Shown piece by piece: positions 13,780 through 27,300 of a stretch of 64,000 nucleotides of DNA; position 1 is the first letter of the stretch; each line of letters opens with the position of its first letter. This stretch comes from Maylandia zebra (lineage: Eukaryota > Chordata > Actinopteri > Cichliformes > Cichlidae). Where the stretch lies: positions 8,484,967 to 8,548,966 of the forward strand of contig NC_135184.1 in assembly GCF_041146795.1 (NCBI RefSeq). Direction: 5' to 3'. The position numbers were made by a program, and so were the translations under genes. The notes below the pieces were generated by a model. It was not told the DNA's origin, ran no database searches, and saw only the letters and a list, made by a program, of their open reading frames with translations.

Positions 13780-14032
13780 TCTGACCCAGAGCACAATGAC
13801 CCCCATCCACAGGTGGGAGAGGCAGCCAATCAGAAGAAAGATGGCTTAAAGAGATGATGACCTTAAAGTGGGAGGATGTCTTAAAATGTCCCAAATCAGA
13901 CAGATGATGAACTCAGCTGCTGCACCGAGGATTATTTTGAAAAGTCAATTAGAAAAACCTGCTCTAGGAGAGTGTAAGAATAAACATATGGTGCTGGAAA
14001 TGAGCACAATAGGTCTCCTTTAAAAATGCTGG
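13780..14032. repeat. Dispersed repeat, copy A (unclassified)
   Basis: Contains GGCAGCCAATCAGAAGAAAG near its start and ATATGGTGCTGGAAATGAGC with AATAGGTC at its end. Matching segments occur at about 28733-28760 and 28970-29027, so it is a dispersed family. No coding capacity seen. Confidence 0.6.
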
Positions 14033-17000
14033 AACACCAGCTGAACACAGACCCCTGCATCAGCTCTTTTGCTGCTTCCTGTCACACTATCAAGGCTGTT
14101 AGCTTTATGGTAACATATGCCATTTGGCAGAAGCATGTGCCTTATAGTAGTCGTACATTTTTCTCTTTTTAAAACGATTGCCAAAGTGAAGTAAAGGCAC
14201 TAATCTGAACTAGTGGCAAAATATTTTAGAGATATTGAATTCATTTAAAGAAAAATATTATTTGTAAAGTTATTAAATGCAGTTTAGATCTGGACGGTTT
14301 CTGTACATGACATATTTTTCTGCCATTCCTATTGAAAAAATGCTGGGTTTTTACACGATGGGACTCCTGTGCAGTCGTTTTCTACAGTGTTATAGTAAAA
14401 TAAATCAGCCTCTGGGGTAAGCAGCCAATTTATTGGGACTTCAGGTAGAGCCAGCCAGATATTGGGGGACCATGATTTCAGTCTTTGCTTAGAAATCCAG
14501 ACACATTTTTTAAAATGCTCATAAAAACTAAATCAATCAGTTGCATTCCAGCAGTCTCGACACAGACATTTCACCTGCATGCAACCTGATTGGCCACAGC
14601 ATTCAAACAACAAGAATACCATAAAACAAACATCTGACTTCTTGACTACAGATTGTACACATTCATATGTTCAGTTATCACTCAAATTAACTCAAATTAA
14701 CCCCTGTTGTAGTACAAATGCATATCTAATTTGTGCTGCAAATTAACATCTTGAACTTGGAATTGGTAGTTAACAAAACAAACACACCTCGAGATTCTTT
14801 TAGTAGTTCTTTGAAGCCCCGCATATTATAGTTTTCACCAGCACATGATCATCTCTAGATGCTCTTATTTGCATTTCTGTTTGAATGACTCTTTTTGTCA
14901 AGAGCTTGATTTTAATTGCATGCTTTGCAGTTAATCATGCATCTTGATTTTGATTACTTTTAGACCTCCTTTATATCCAGACTTGTCTGGATATGGTCGG
15001 GAGATTTATGCGAAAACAGTCTGTACTGTGTAAGTGATGTGAAATTATGTCATTTAGCAGATGGAAAATGACTTTGCGATTTCCAAAGCCTGCCTCAGAG
15101 CCTGCTGTATGCTACAGTGGGTGGTCTAACTCTTGTATCAGCGCTGCTCTACTTCACATGGCAGGTTTTCTTCAACTGGGTGCAAGCCTTTGCTTTTACA
15201 TCTAATTTAATGCTTTTAAGGTAATCAACTAGAGGTCTCAGAGATACATCCACTCTGGAAATGAGGCGTCTTCTTTTGGTATCAGAAGGTGAATTCTGAT
15301 TTTTTTCTTTTTTAAATGTACTTTTGTTTGGAGCTATGGGACATAAAGTTGGATATTTTAGGCTTCACTTAATTCCATACATTGCCTAAATGTTGTGCTT
15401 TAATTTCCCGTATTCTGAGAGCAGCTGTTACCAGGATGTGATCTCACTTTAGATTGAAGTCATTACACATACAAGAGGTGTTGCTGCCTGTTTTTCTCAT
15501 CAGCAGAACAGCAGGAAGAAGGATCTGACTGAGGTTTTTTTATGGCTTGGTGAAGGTTAGTGGCTTCAGAGTGTTACAGTGGAACCTTGTGGTTCATGCA
15601 GTATGAAAACAGAATATGGAGAATTGGAAGAAGTGGGAAAAACAATCAGTGCAGTAACATGAACTTCAAATTATTTTTGCTAGTATGGAAGGAGATCATT
15701 TCCATACCTGAACGGGTCTCACTAATCATTTTGATCTGGCTACCACATTAGGAGACTCTTATAAAACACTAACATGCTCTTTTGTTAAATATATCACTTA
15801 TAGGTGCTCCAACATGTACACACTGTAGACTGTAGACTGTAAAGTCACAGTACAGTGATGGCTTACAATTGGTTATGAGTAATTCTGAAACTGTCAATTC
15901 TAGGACAGAGGTTCCCAGATGATGTGCCGTTTGCACTTTATATTGTTACGTACATGGATGCATAAAGTAAAGGATACATTTTAATTTTGCTTTAAAACTA
16001 CAAAGTTAAATTTATGCCCTATATTGTTGGAACAAAACTTGTGTTAATGAGAATCCAAATCTGTTCGGACACTTGCAGGATGAATGGCATATTACACTGT
16101 GACGCATCAAAGGCTAATTATCAGTGAGAAGGACATACAATTTGGGAGGTGGGGGAATGAAATTTCTTAAAAGAAACCACCAGTGCTTCAACTGGTCAGA
16201 AGCCCTCAGTCCACAATCTGCTGGGAAAACCTCAATAATTCTAACACTGAGCCAAGCAATGTGAAGAGGCACTTGGAAAATAAAGTAAGCCTTCAAAAGA
16301 GTGCCAAACCAGAGCCAGAGGTAGCAAAATGATACTGTCTAATGGAAAAAAAAGTTAAATTAAGGTTATTGCACAGAAACCAAAAGTATTGCAGGCGTCA
16401 TGCCCAGGTGCTGTCACCCGAGTATACAATCAAAAGAAGAACTGCTGTCGTGCCAAAAAAGACACAGTATCAAACATGAGGCCAGAAGTGACCTGCCAGA
16501 GGGTCCAAATTATCCCACATGATGGCACCTAAAGCAAAGCCATTACTTACACTTTTTTTAATCATGTGTTTTTTGTATCCCCATATGTTACACAGAAGTG
16601 AAATACGTGGACAATTAAACATATTGTTAGAGCTAGACAAATTGAATGGTAAAATTCACATAAAATAATGTTGTATTTTTTATTTGTGATCTCTGTTCAG
16701 TGACAGTAGACTCACTCAGTGTTGTGTGGCATTAACATACGACATTCAGACACTTTCTTGTAAATGCATTTGTTTTTCTTAAGACATCTCAGCCATTCTG
16801 TAAATGCGAGTCTCATTAAAATGTGAACTATTTCAGAATATGCTCCTGTTCCTTTACACTTATTATAGAAAATAAATGTTTTTCACTGTTGTGTCCCTCT
16901 TGAGATCCAGTTGGGCTGTATGTTGCACAAGAAGTAAAATGAGTTTGACACCCATGACATAGATTATCTGTGTATTTTGCACAAATATAAATCAGGTATG

Positions 17001-17738
17001 CTTTGTAATTTTGACTTTTCCTTTTTGCACAAAATGTGTGAAAACTGCTGCTATAGTAGTTGTAGACCACACACACAATGCCTTAAGATAAGATTCAATA
17101 AGCTGAGTAGTTTTGCCTCTGGTCAGTGTGGCGTTTCAAGGACTCCAAAAAGTTTTTAGAAAAAGTTTTTTATTTGACTTGCAGAAACTGGTGGAATGTA
17201 TAACGGATATTTTATATCTACTAATTTTCTAAATGTTCCTCACCTGTTTCCTCTGAATGCTTAGACTGAAACAAGACCGTCATGACTTCCTTCCGCCAAG
17301 AAAAACATTAATTTCAGCTCAGCAGGTATCATGCAAAACAGCCTCTCATTAAAATCATAATTAGAACTCGGAAACATGTGCACTTGGGGTTCGGCTGAGG
17401 GGCGAACTCAAAATCACTAGAAACTATTAAACTTGCACTTAGGCTTTTATTCAAAAAGCAAATCATGTCTGGTCCCAGTTTTGTCACACAACTTGAGGTG
17501 AAAGTAAAAGCTGGCTCTTATCTGTAAGTTTGCTGTTTCTTTGTTGAGTTTGATGGTTCAGGCTCTTTCTGTTTCAAAATGACACATTTAGATGACAAAA
17601 CCTGTATTTCTGTGTGATATTTGTATGGTTTTATTGTGACATATAAAAACAACACAGAAATCAGTCAATATCCTGCATGTCTTAGTGTTCACAGTCAAGG
17701 ACGTTTGTTCTTTGCAGCTGAAGGTCATTGCTGAGCAT

Positions 17739-17757
17739 CATCATCATCATCATCATC
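17739..17757. repeat. (CAT)n microsatellite
   Basis: Six CAT units in a row. Confidence 0.85.
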
Positions 17758-19052
17758 TGTTCTTACACAAATATTAAACTGCAAATGTCACATCAGCTCT
17801 GACATTGACTTTCTTCATAAACTCTCATTTCTGAGAAAATCACAACAACACACACTCACATCTATGTATATATAAACACACACGCAGATGCACACCCTGC
17901 CCTCTTCTTGTCCCCAGCCCTAGTTGCCTAGGAGACAGCTGAAATGGGGACCCCATCTCATTATATGCCAACAGGGCTGTGTGACTGGCGGGAGGAGCAT
18001 GTGTGGGGATCTGTACCGCCATCTAGCAGCCAAAACAGAGAAGGCATGTCTTTTTTCTTAAAGCCTAGATTCTGCCTAGTAACCCAATATGCTGACTTCT
18101 CTGGCTGCTGACAGCCAGCCCTTGAATTTCTAATGAGATGTACAGTACAGTGAGTCTGCTACTGGAGACACTGATGAAGTTTAATATGGACCATTAGTTA
18201 ATTAGAAGCTAATCAGCAGCTGAATGTACATAATGAGAACAAAAATTAAGGGGTTTTTTTTAGAAGTAGGTCGCACTACTTGAATGTAATCTGAGCACTT
18301 ATTCAGGGGATTATTTTAAGGCATTATCTAAATCAATTATCTAAATTACCTGCAATTTTATTTTTTAATTTGGTCACAGGGTCTGTATGTCTCTAAACAT
18401 TTTAGTCAGGGACATGATGTTTATAGATTCAGATGATTTCAGGCCATTTTTTATGTTTGTTTTTAATAGAAAAGGTTAAAAGCAGGCCAACATTGACTGC
18501 CTTTTAGTCATACTCATAAAAATTAAAAACTAAAAGCTCAGATGTTTCACATAAAGGAACTCTAAATGTATTCCCTACCTGTTTGACCAGAGTCACGACT
18601 CTCTGACACCGAGTGGTGACGAATGGTAAACTAAAGTTAACTTATTTACAGAGAAGAAGAATAACAGCCTTAAAAAGGGAGAGACGGCGGACAATGAATA
18701 GAAAAGAAAATCAGGGATAACTGTTAATTAAAGTTAAAGAATAACTCACACTAGCACGACAGTACAGTTATTAAATACATAATGCTCTTTTTTTGGCTTC
18801 TCAGACGCATTTTTCTTCTTCATGAACACAGATATCCTACGGTAGGCGATTGTGTTTTAATGTACTTAGCATTACAGACTTACCGTATTGTGAAACCATT
18901 GTTATCATGGAGAATGCATCTTGATAGTGCTGTATTTTGACTGTGTGATTTGATTCCACCCAAAGTAAATGCTATTACAACTGCACCTTGCCTTTTGTGG
19001 TTCTGTCACTCACAAAATAACAAAACAAATCTGACAAGGATCCAGAAGACCA

Positions 19053-19984
19053 ACTTTTAGGTGTAATTATATTAGGTTTTTTAATCTTTGATTTCTTGGT
19101 AAAGGAAATTAGGTAATAGACAGCCAATCACATGGCAGCAGCTTAGTGCATTTAGACATGTAGACCTGGTCAAAATGGCCTGCTGAAGTTCAAACTGAGC
19201 ATCAGAATGGGGAAGAAAGGTGCTTTAAATGACTTTTAACGTGGCATGGTTGTTAGTGTCAGACAGGCTGTTCCGAGTGTTTCAAAAACTGCTGATCTAC
19301 TGGTATTTTCCCACACAACTATCTCTAGGGTTTACAGAGAAAGGTCAGGAAAGAGAAAATATCCAGTTGGCGGCAGTTCTCTGGGTTTAAATGTGTCGTT
19401 GATGCGAGAGGTTGGAGGAGAATAGAAAGACTGCTTAAGAAAGCAACAGTACAAGTCCTGTCAGCTTAGAACAGGTAACTGAGGCTTCAGTTGACACCGG
19501 ATCACCAAAATAAAATTGGATAACGGGAGACTAGAATAATGTTGCCTAGTCGGATGAGTTTCTGCTGTGACATTCAGATGGTAGGGTCAGAATTTGGTGT
19601 AAAGAACATGAAAGCATGGATTGATCCTGCCTTGTGTCACAGTTCAGGCTTCTGGTGGTATAATGGTGTACGGGAGTAAATGCCATGGCCTACCTGACTT
19701 TTTGCTGAGCACGTCTGTTCCTTTATGACCACAGCCTCTAAAGGCTATTCGAGCAGGAAAACGTAGCATCTTACAAAGCTCAAACTGGTTTTGTGAACAC
19801 GACAGGGTCGCTGTACACTGGCCTTCTCAGTCGCCAGATCTCAATCCAGTAGATCACCTTTGGGACGCATCGTGGATGTTCAGTCGGCGTATCTGCAGCA
19901 ACTGGGTTATGCTGTCATGTCAATGGATGAAAGGGGTTAAACCTGGGACTAGCAAGGTGTACGTAATAAAATGCTTATAGAGCT
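19053..19984 (+). pseudogene. Degenerate Tc1/mariner-type transposase copy
   Basis: A dead member of a common fish Tc1-like family. Recognisable order on the plus strand: ACATGTAGACCTGGTCAAAA, then AATGGGGAAGAAAGGTG (N-terminal DNA-binding part), ACTGCTGATCTACTGG, GGTTTACAGAGAAAGGTC, the region around the first catalytic Asp (GTCGGATGAGT) with CAGATGGTAGGGTCAGAATT, then CCAGATCTCAATCCAGTAGA and an end at ACTAGCAAGGTGTACGTAAT. Many stops, indels and missing segments show that it cannot make transposase. No intact terminal repeat was found at either end. Confidence 0.75.
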
Positions 19985-20345
19985 AATAGTTTAACAGTTC
20001 ATCATATTTTATCAAATGGGGTATGTTTTGTGTATAATTCATTTTCAGGTAAGTGTATGAGGGTAGAAAGTACCATTTGCACCACTGAAATTTGCTGATG
20101 TATATAATGGCAAAAGCAAAGTATGGGAACCTTGAATGGTATTTACCATAATTGAGAAGATATATTCAGCCTATCTATTATCGTTAGACTACATAATTTA
20201 ATAGTAAAAAGGATTAAACAAATTTTCAGGACTGAACACCAGTTTTCTTATCAAACACGAAAACTTGTGAACGCTCATGTTGCATATTTCATGTAGCTTC
20301 TCGTCAGAACATAAACAGATGCAGATCCTGTGGAATATACTGCAG

Positions 20346-21365
20346 TTTATTCATTCTAATTGATGTTTCATCTTAAATATTAAAAACATCAAGTAAAAAT
20401 GACCACATATATACACAGCAGCAGAAGCAGGAGTTTGGGCTGAACTGAGCAGGACACTGTTGTGCTTTATAAGTTTCTACTTGGCAGGGGACAAAAGATA
20501 CATTTACCCTCGTTGTACACACACTGCATGTGAAACGAAGCCACGAATACGCTTGAGTGTTAACCTGTCTCTACGTTAAAGGTTTTACATACCCTACTCA
20601 CCGTAATGTGTCGAGTGCAGCAAATTTCTATCAGTAGTTTTAACAAACATTAACATTTTGTGTCCTCTGAAGAGAAAATAGTGCTTAATCTCTGGGCAGG
20701 AAGCTAGCTGCGATGTTCACAGATGCTTTTACACTTTTGTCAGGTCAAATAGGTGTTCAGACATTTTTCTAGCACCACATGATGGTTTGTTGCCAAACAG
20801 ACAGATGTACCAGCGGCTGTGTGCTGGTGTTAATTTCCCACCCTGTTAACACCTGATGGATGTGCATTAAATCTCATAACAATCCTTGCATCTAATCAAA
20901 TGTGAGGCTACTACCATGTCGATGTTAGTGCATGTGAAAATAAAGCATCTATGCACTGTACCTATTTAAATGTATACAATCTATATAGTTAACTCTGCAC
21001 ATGAAGCCATCCTTTTACCCAACAGGACATATTACGTTTCTGTTTCGGTCCACAGGATATACTGCTGTTGACCCCACCTAAAGCATAGTATTGTCATTTA
21101 AATGTAGATATAGGCAAGGGTGATTGGAGCTAACACAACAAACTGAAAGGAGATAGCACACATACAGTACACTTTTAACAAAGACGAACGCACAAAGAAA
21201 AGACAAAAGTTTCAAGAAATAAACTCTTTCAGATGGTAACATAAGATATGGAGTATACTGCAGAAGTGAGCCTAATGAAACTACTTGTTGCCTTGAAAGT
21301 AAAGGTCTGGAAACTGTGGCATGGTAATGGCGATATACTGAAGGTCTTTGCAAACATTCTCTGTT
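20346..21365 (-). other. Likely 3' UTR of the GIRK3-like gene
   Basis: Non-coding sequence directly after the channel gene's stop codon. The first convincing minus-strand AATAAA is at 20346-20351 (TTTATT on plus). The extent is tentative. Confidence 0.35.
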
Positions 21366-24300
21366 CTAGGCCTCGGATTCTGATTGGTCGGTGGCAACGC
21401 TGCCATTCAGCTCGCCCAGTCCTGATTGCTCCTGGATGTCAGTCATCTCCCCGACAATGAAGGTCGGCTCCCCTCCTTTGCTGTTGGCCGAGCCGCTGTC
21501 TGGCTGCTTGGCCGCTTGGTTGGCCAGAGTGGGCTCTTCATCCAGCCTGCTGGAGATGGACCAGTAGAGATGAGCATCAAGTCTGGCTGCAGCTAATGAC
21601 AGCTCTCGTGCTGAGCAGGATGGCGTGTCCACCTTAGAAGGAAGCAGAAAAGTAAGATGAGGATTTCTCTGTTAACTTTTGTGTAGTCCAAAATGAATAG
21701 ACTGGTTCTTTTATAGCACTTTTCTACTCTGACCACTGAAAGCACTTTACACAAATTGCCTCATTTACCCATTCACACTAGCACTGTTTGGTATGCTTTT
21801 TCACACAGTCATACTCCGATTGATGCCTCAGAGAGCAACTTCGGGTTAGTATCTTGCCCAAAGATACTTGGCATGCAAACTGGAGCAACTAGGAAGTGAT
21901 GATCCACCAACCTACTGATTAGCAGATGACCTGCTCTATCATCCGAATGAACCCAAAATCCTTGCTAACCTTTTCAGTTTCAGTTTAGATTCAGGTCACA
22001 GTATATCATCAGATAATTAGCTTGATTTATTTAAAATTTATTATAATGGTTTAATGATGCCTCGATTGTTTACTCTGCAGCATGTTGGTTAACTTCTACT
22101 GTGTTAACATGTTCTATAAAAATTGATTTGAATTGACTTTGTAATTGCCGTCATGTATTCCATAAGTTAGAGTTAACACATATAGTTCCATTTCAGTATT
22201 TTCCGTTTTAGTATATTAGCTTTTGGGGTGCCCCTTATATGTAGAAAAAAGTGCTTGTGTGAATGGCTAAACATGAGACATCTTATATAAAGTGCTTTGA
22301 GTGCTCAAGTACAGTAGAAAAGTGCTATACACGAGCCAGTGCATTTATCTTCCATAGGCTTTAAGAACATCAAAGCACCAGACGCTGCTTTACAGCATCT
22401 GTATTTTGATTTCACACATCAAAGAAGCAGCAGCAGAGAATTTTAAGCAACTTCCACTTGATAGCGCTCACCTTCAACCACCCAAACAGTGTCTTATGTT
22501 TCTGAAGTTTCTATTTTGATCTAACTATGCTTTTAATATTTGTCATACATTTTGTTTGGAAATGGATCCCACCAAGCAAGCAGGAAACATTTATTTATAT
22601 TAAACTTTTACCCAGACATGAATAGCAAAGTGCTTTAGAAAAGGCAATAACAGGATGTGCAAAACTTAACTCAATTTATAAAATAATTAAAAGGAAAGTT
22701 AACAAAACAAACAGCATACATTAGCAAAATGGTAAAAAAAAATAAATTAAATAAATTAAATAAAATAAAATAAATAGACAGATATTTTTTCATTGCAGTT
22801 TGAAAGCACACTTTAAAAATGTATTTATTATCCAATGATCACTGTGTAATTGAATTACAGACAATGTTGGTAAAATGGCAAGAGCAAGTACTGCAGGACT
22901 TGTTTTAGCACAATGGCTTGAGAAGACAATGTCGACTGGCTTTAGAACTTTTATTTTTGAAAAACTATAACTAACCAAAATAAAAACCATTACAAAATTA
23001 TTTTCTTCTTTTGACTGATCTCTTTAGGGGTCACCTTATCCCTAATATTCTCATCTGTCCTTATCCGCCACATCCATTAATCTTCTGTGTGGTCTTCCTC
23101 TTTTCCTCCTGCCTGGCAGGAGCATTTTCAAATTCCTTTGTCCACTATATCCCATCTCAACCTTGTCTCTCTTATTTTGTTCCTAAAATGCTCAGCCTGA
23201 ACTGTCCCTCTGATGTTCTCATTTCTAATCCTGGCCGTCCTGGTCACACCCAGTGAAACTCTTATCATCTTCAACTCTGCCACCTCCACCTCGGCCTCCT
23301 GTCTTTATGTCAGTCCCACTGTCTCCAAACCATACAGTATAGCAGGTCTCACTACCACCTTATAAAAACCTCCCCTTTCACGTATTCCACTCCACCCTGC
23401 CTGCACTCTCTTCCTCATCTTTCTTGTGCTTTGTCCATTGCTTTGCATAGTTGACCCCTAGGTATTTAAATTCATCTACCTTCATTACCTCTACGCCTTG
23501 TATCTTCACCTTTCTGCCTGCCTCCCCACAAATAACAACTTCTTCTGTGAACAGAATAGAGACTCTGGCATGAACTCATCTGTCAGCCTGTCCATCACCA
23601 CTGCAAACAAGAAGGGGCTCAGAGCCGAGCTGACATGATCCCACCCCCACCATGAACCCATCTCTCACGCCTCATCATTGTCTCACTGTCTTCATATCAA
23701 ATTACTTTAATGGATCCTTACAATTTTCCCTCTGTCAGCGCCACCACAACCATAAACCACCATCTACTTTTCCATAATCACATATCTGCAAAACTAAAGA
23801 CATTGCTATCAGACTCAACTATGCATTGTGTCTACTGCCAGTCAGTAACATGTTAATATGCTAAACATCAACATGTCACTTTGGGCATATTAGCATGAAG
23901 ACCTTAGGATTTATCTCAAAGTATTACTGTGTCTAAGTACAGCCTGACAGTTCTGCCAGCTTAAATGCGAGTTCCTAATCTTTTTAGTGTAATCTGCCTC
24001 ATCCACTTCTACAACTCTGACTGCATTATTTTATTTTAAAGACATCTGTTTTCTCAGGCTATTTTAAACCATTTGATATATAAATTGTCTGTTATTTTCA
24101 GTAAATTTCATCCAAAATAACAAAACTAGTTAAAAACTTATAATCTTATGACAATCTGTGTGATTTTGCTTTGGCAAAAACATCTTTCCAAAGTTCCTTT
24201 ATGCAGAAAAAAACCTGCAAACTTGAACATGAATCAAACTTCACCATATTTTCTGTGTTTGTCTGCTCACTTCAGTGCTCACTTCAGTTAGTATTTCTGT

Positions 24301-27300
24301 TTATGTTTTTAAAGACTCATTGCATTAGGCTACAAATGCCCACGTATGTAACACATGTCCATGTAATGTACAGTCCACATCTCTACAAAAATAAACATGA
24401 AATAAATACTTTAGTCAGAGTTCCTACACATCCCAGCATGCTTTTCAACAACCCCAAGAGAATGTGAGAATTCAGCTGCCAGTTACACGTGTAGGTGGAG
24501 ACAGGAATAGGGATAACAGACAAAGAGTAGATAATAATCTTGGTGCTTCTAGAAGAATTGTTGCTTAGTTCAGATGATGAATTATAGAAAATTGTCTTTT
24601 TTCTTAAACTCTGAGGAACTAACAGTGAAGCCTTACATTTATGTAGCTATTTTACTCGCAAGCTGTACTGTTCATTTGCTTCCTTTGTTTATTTTCAGTT
24701 CATTTCATTACTTTATCCCAATAGGAGTTCTCAAGATGGCATTTCTAATGTTCGTTTCAGGAAGGTTCCTTTACTGATCTTCACCTTTTACCTGGTGGCC
24801 AGGACTTAGCCCACAGGGCGTTTGAAAAAAGGGACATGTGCCTACCCTCCTGTAGGTCCACCACCTGCAGGAGGCGCCATAGGGTCAGAGACCCTGGTGG
24901 ACCGATCCCTGGCTACAGGGTCTAGCGATTGGGACATGGAACATCACCTCTCTGGTGGGGAAGGAGCCTGAGCTAGTTCTCAGGTTGAGAGGTACCAGCT
25001 AGATATAGTCGGCTCACCTGAACGCACGGCTTGGGCTCTGGAATCAGTTCTGGAAAGGGGCTAGACTCTGTCACAGTCTGGAGTTGCCCGTGGAGAGAGG
25101 TGGCAGGTTAGAGTAGGTATCTTAGTATCCCCTAGGCTTGCTGCTTGTACATTGGAGTTTTTCCTGGTGGATGAGAGGGTTTGTTCCCTAGGCCTTCAGG
25201 TTGGGAACAGGCCTGACTTGGGACATGATCGAAATGGATCATGTTAAAGAAGGAGTCCTAACAGGCTTGGTTAGCCTATGGGCCTTCGGAGGCAGCCAGT
25301 AAGTACCTATAGGCCAAATAGATCGCAGCTCAGGCAGTGGCCAAAGCAAAAACTTGGGTGTGGGAGGAGTTTGGAGAGGCCATGGAAAAAGACTTTTGGA
25401 CTGCCTCAAAGAGTTTCTAGCAAACCGTCAGGCAACTCAGGAGGCAAAAGTGGTGCTCTACCTGCACCATGAATAGTGTGGGTGGAGCACTGCTGACTTC
25501 AGCTGAATATATTATCAGGCGGTGGAAGGAATACTTCGAGGACCTTCTTAATCCCACTGAAGCGTCTTCCGTAGAGGAAGCAGAGCCTGGGGACAAGGGG
25601 GATGATTGATCCATCACTGAGGCAGTTAAACAACTCCTTGATGGCAGAGCCCCTGGGGTGGATGAGGTTAGCCAAGAGTTCCTGAAGGCTCTGGATGTTG
25701 TAGGGCTGTCTTGGTTGACATGCCTCTATGATGAATATGACCGGGGACCGGAGAGTGTGCTCCAACTATAGTGGAATCACATTCCTCAGCCTCCCGGGGA
25801 AAGTCTATGCCAGGGTGCTCAAAAGGAGAGTCTTTCCGTTAATTGAACCTCAGATACAGGAGGAGCAATGCGGTTTTCATCACTGGACCTGGACTCTTTA
25901 CCATCTCGAGGATACTTGAGGGTGCAGGGGAGTTTGCCCAACAACCCCTACAAGCCATTCCATCCTCACACAACTGTTGCAATAGCTTGGTCCATATAGC
26001 TGGCAATAAGTCAGACTCGTTCCTGGTGGGTGTTGAATCAATTCTGTTCATGATTTTTATGGACAGAATTTCTAAGCATAGCCAAGTGGCGGCATGCATC
26101 CACTTGGGCGGTCTCAGAATCTCGTCTCTGTTTTTTGCGGAGGATGTGGTTCTGTCGGCTTCATCAAGTGATAGCCTCCAGCTTGCACCGGAGCAGTTTA
26201 CAGCCGAGTGTGAATCAGCACCTCCAAATCTGAGGCCATGGTTTTCAGCCTGAAAAGGGTGGAGTGCCCACTCTGGGTCAGGGATGAGTTACTGCCCCAA
26301 GTGAAGGAGTTTTGTTCATTAAGTGAGAGGAGAGGGCGGCGGGAGATCGACAGACAGATTGGTGCGGATGCTTATTGTTAATTATTTTTACTTCAGCTAT
26401 GCAGAAAGCTTTAATAAAGGAATAAAGTGGAACATCTCTTAATAGGGAAGAGAAAATACAAAAATTTAACTTCACCATTTATTTTAAATTATTTCTAGCC
26501 TTAGGATTTTAGTGGTAACTTTCACATGCTTGTCCACATATAGAGCCTGTATATAATAACACAAGAAGAAAACATCGAGATGAAGCCAAATGAGTACTTT
26601 GTAGCCCGTCCTAAGGACAGTCATCCACTGTGACATTTTGAAGTGCCTTACTCAAAGTGAAGCAGGTTCTCTGAACACTACTGTTCTCTTTCCTTCACCT
26701 TATGATGTTTTCCGTCATAGCCAAGCAAACCTTCTTCCATAACTAGAGAAAATAAATTAAAATAATAATAATAATAATAATTAAAATAAATTATACTGTT
26801 AACAGAAATGTCACATATTAAATGTTTTTGGAAACCAACATAGCCACTAAGAATATTTGGAATACTTTAAAATTTCTGTGAGTAAATTTAAACACAAATT
26901 CATGCAGTCCTTGGCTATCTGCTTGTTGATCATGATTAGGAAAATTGAGGTGAGATTTTCTGTTAAATAGTAAATTATATTTTAAGACAGACCCTGAGGC
27001 ACTTCATCTTCATGAGGTACACATACTTATAAGAGAAGATTTTACTAGACGTGCATGTTAGGTTAACTGGTGATTCTACATTGGCTTTAGGTGTAAATCA
27101 AAGCATCAATCTTTGTCCACCCCTTTGTATAACTCTGCGAAAGACTGGCGAGCTGCCCAGAGTGTACCCCCTCTCTTTTCCAGTGACACCTGTGATAGGT
27201 GTCATGGGAGTGCAACAAATCATGCTGTGCTTTATTAGCTTGCCCTCATCACATCTTCTTCAAGAGACATTACCTCAAATGTGTGGTGAAAGGCTCCATA

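Larger units (their letters stand above)
9346..20345. other. Gene-free interval between jcad promoter and the GIRK gene 3' end
   Basis: About 11 kb of AT-rich DNA. It holds a direct duplication (11341-11461 and 11751-11884), a dispersed repeat copy near 13780-14030, a short hairpin at 14973-14994, a CAT repeat at 17739-17757 and a degenerate Tc1-like transposon at 19053-19984. The open frames here are short, show no family resemblance and appear to be chance. Confidence 0.6.
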
